Assembly (NCBI GenBank): GCA_031272565.1
Contig: JAISTN010000414.1
Coordinates: 1 to 6,601, forward strand
Origin: Bifidobacteriaceae bacterium
GTDB taxonomy: Bacteria > Actinomycetota > Actinomycetes > Actinomycetales > WQXJ01
Length of the DNA: 6,601 bases
Direction: 5' to 3'
Shown here: positions 5,257-6,601 of the stretch, one piece after another
Layout: each line of letters opens with the position of its first letter
How positions within the stretch are numbered: the stretch's first letter is position 1
Translations under genes and position numbers: made by a program
Notes under the pieces: generated by a model
The model's input: only the letters and a program-made list of their open reading frames with translations
Database searches by the model: none
What the model was told of the DNA's origin: nothing

Positions 5257-6601
5257 GTGAGGCCTGCCCTTCTAGCCGGACGCCGCAAAGCGGCGGCGAA
5301 CGCCGTCGTGGCCGCCGGCCCACGACCAGTGACCGCGGAAGACTTGCGCGCGGCCCAGCTTGGGCGCGCCCTGGAGATCTGGAAGGCCGAGTTGGCCGAG
5401 CTGGGCGGCACCAGCGCCATGGTCGACATCGCCGCCTTGGGCAACACCGTGCTGGACCTGACCAAGGCTCACCCCAGCGGCATCGCCCACCTGTTTGCCG
5501 GCCGGCCCACCGCCCTGGCCTCACTGATCCGCGACAAGGAGACGGCCAGCGCCGCCGCCACCCGGGCGGAAGCAGTCCGAGCCCTGGCGGCGGACCACGC
5601 TTCGCGCTACGGCCTGCCACCCACCCACTTGGGGGTCGGCATCGCCATGTGGACCGAGGTGGACAAGGAAGGCAGCGTGCACCACCGGCGGGTCCCGGTG
5701 ATGCTGCGGCCCATCGAATTGAACCAGGCCAGCTACGGCCTGGAGCTGACCCTGGAACCATCGGTCCAGGTCAACCCTGTCCTTGTGCGCCTGCTGGCCG
5801 CCCACGGCATCCCGGCGGACGGGGTCGCCTTGGCCCGGGACGCCTTCGCCAGCGGCGTCTTCAACCCCACCCCGGTGCTGGACACGATCCGGGCCATGGG
5901 CAGCGCCCTGTTCCACGATTTCACGGTCCGCAACAAGCTGATCGTGGGTGTCTTCGAGCACCCCGGGCAGGTGCTGGCGGACGACATCACCGCCGGCGCC
6001 GAGCTGCTGATCCGCCACCCCCTGGTGTCAGCCCTGGCGGGCGACGCAGTGGCGCGGGCCGCCCTTGGTTCGGCCGAACTGCCGCCCAAGGTGCTGGCGG
6101 ACCGCCCACCGGACCATGAACGCGGCGTGGGCGATTTGAACGCTAACCAGCTACATGTTCTGGACGTGGCTGCCACGGGCGTGTCGGTGCTGGTGGACGC
6201 CCCGCCCGGCGCGCCCATCGGCGCCACGGTGGCGGCCATGATCGCCGATGCCGTCGGCTCCGGCCGCTCGGTTCTGTACGTCTCGGGGCAGCGGTCTGAC
6301 CTGCAGCGGGTGGCCCGCACGTTGCGCGGCTACGGCCTGGGCGAAACCCTGCTGGAACTGGAACCCAGCCCCGGTTGGCAAACCAAGGCCGTCACCCGGC
6401 TGATCGAAGGCTTGACCTACGCGGCGGCGCCGGTTGACGTGAACGGCATCGGGCAAATCCGGGGGGCCCTGGCGGAGCGGTCACAGCAGATCGCCGCCTA
6501 CCTGACGGCGCTGCACACCCCGCTGCCGCAGTGGAACGTGTCCGCCTTCCAGGCCCTCCAAGAGATCGCCTTGATCACCGAGGAATCGCCGCTCACCCGC
6601 A
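5257..6601 (+). CDS. Large SF1-helicase-like / AAA-type protein with degenerate Walker A, N-terminal part (3' end outside window)
   Basis: Frame 1 is open from the TGA at 5227-5229 to the window edge, giving 448 codons from GTG 5257. Other in-frame starts are GTG 5308 and GTG 5329; none has a good Shine-Dalgarno, and 5257 is favoured by a -10-like TAAGTT at leaderless distance. From memory of the family, the N-terminal order matches large actinobacterial helicase-like proteins: IWKAELAELGG (41-51), TVLDLTKAHPSGIAHLFAGRP (64-84, Leu-Asp-Leu and HPSG conserved), VGIAMWTEV, VPVMLRPIEL, an LxLEPSVQVNPVLVRLL block (about 165-180), and then LNANQLHVLD with a Q-motif-like Gln (Q298). Where GPPGTGKS/T is expected there is DAPPGAPIGAT (314-324), with no lysine. 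A strand resembling motif Ia follows (SVLYVSGQRSDLQRV, 338-352). Walker B, later helicase motifs and any nuclease domain would lie beyond the window. The role may be nucleic-acid related, but enzymatic activity cannot be assumed. Confidence 0.85.
   Translation, partial: MRPALLAGRRKAAANAVVAAGPRPVTAEDLRAAQLGRALEIWKAELAELGGTSAMVDIAALGNTVLDLTKAHPSGIAHLFAGRPTALASLIRDKETASAAATRAEAVRALAADHASRYGLPPTHLGVGIAMWTEVDKEGSVHHRRVPVMLRPIELNQASYGLELTLEPSVQVNPVLVRLLAAHGIPADGVALARDAFASGVFNPTPVLDTIRAMGSALFHDFTVRNKLIVGVFEHPGQVLADDITAGAELLIRHPLVSALAGDAVARAALGSAELPPKVLADRPPDHERGVGDLNANQLHVLDVAATGVSVLVDAPPGAPIGATVAAMIADAVGSGRSVLYVSGQRSDLQRVARTLRGYGLGETLLELEPSPGWQTKAVTRLIEGLTYAAAPVDVNGIGQIRGALAERSQQIAAYLTALHTPLPQWNVSAFQALQEIALITEESPLTR
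6196..6228 (+). other. Degenerate P-loop (Walker A) position in helicase-like gene
   Basis: Codons 314-324 read Asp-Ala-Pro-Pro-Gly-Ala-Pro-Ile-Gly-Ala-Thr. Aligned to the SF1 motif GPPGTGKS/T, the PPG is kept, while the GK pair is replaced by Pro-Ile and Gly stands at the S/T position. The preceding beta-strand (VSVLVD) and the following helix (TVAAMIADA) are retained, so the fold is probably intact while ATP binding through the invariant Lys is lost. Confidence 0.75.

Noticed and set aside
5085..5465. 127-residue N-terminal extension of MoxR
   Set aside because: It would overlap the divergent coding region, has no family similarity, and the ATG at 5084 has a suitable ribosome binding site.
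5521..6320. Minus-strand open frames of 165 and 195 codons
   Set aside because: They lie opposite the helicase-like gene, which shows clear domain-like sequence. Their translations are low in information and lack a plausible start context.

Overview
The window is very GC-rich, densely coded DNA with strongly GC-biased third codon positions and GTG or leaderless-looking starts. Together with the gene set, this points to a high-GC Gram-positive bacterium (Actinomycetota). I cannot place it more finely from the sequence alone. There are five protein genes. No RNA genes, mobile elements or CRISPR arrays were seen, and no gene-free stretch exceeds 300 bases.

Layout: (1) Positions 1-363 (+) hold the last 120 codons of ilvD, dihydroxy-acid dehydratase of branched-chain amino acid synthesis. 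(2) After a 25-bp convergent gap come three genes on the minus strand, in transcription order: a MoxR-family AAA+ ATPase (5084 to 4056), a DUF58 protein with two N-terminal membrane helices (3891 to 2770), and a large membrane transglutaminase-like protein of the TgpA type (2773 to 389). The last two overlap by an ATGA and are probably translationally coupled. A 164-bp gap with inverted repeats separates the first two. (3) After a 172-bp divergent promoter region, a plus-strand gene starts near 5257 and runs off the right edge. Its 448 visible residues resemble the N-terminal half of large actinobacterial SF1-helicase-like / AAA proteins, but the nucleotide-binding loop has lost the Walker A lysine.

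How the genes fit together: MoxR, DUF58 and transglutaminase form a widely conserved trio. The usual reading is that the MoxR ATPase acts as a chaperone or remodeller, with DUF58 as its partner, on a membrane-anchored, outward-facing transglutaminase-like enzyme; the exact substrate is not established. ilvD is an unrelated neighbour. The divergent helicase-like gene shares only the intergenic control region with moxR.

The most interesting signals are the degenerate P-loop in the helicase-like protein, the Asp-to-Glu change at the third triad position of the transglutaminase, the divergent MoxR motif after sensor 1, and the candidate leaderless promoter and phased hexamers between the divergent genes. 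I saw no clearly new multi-gene system.
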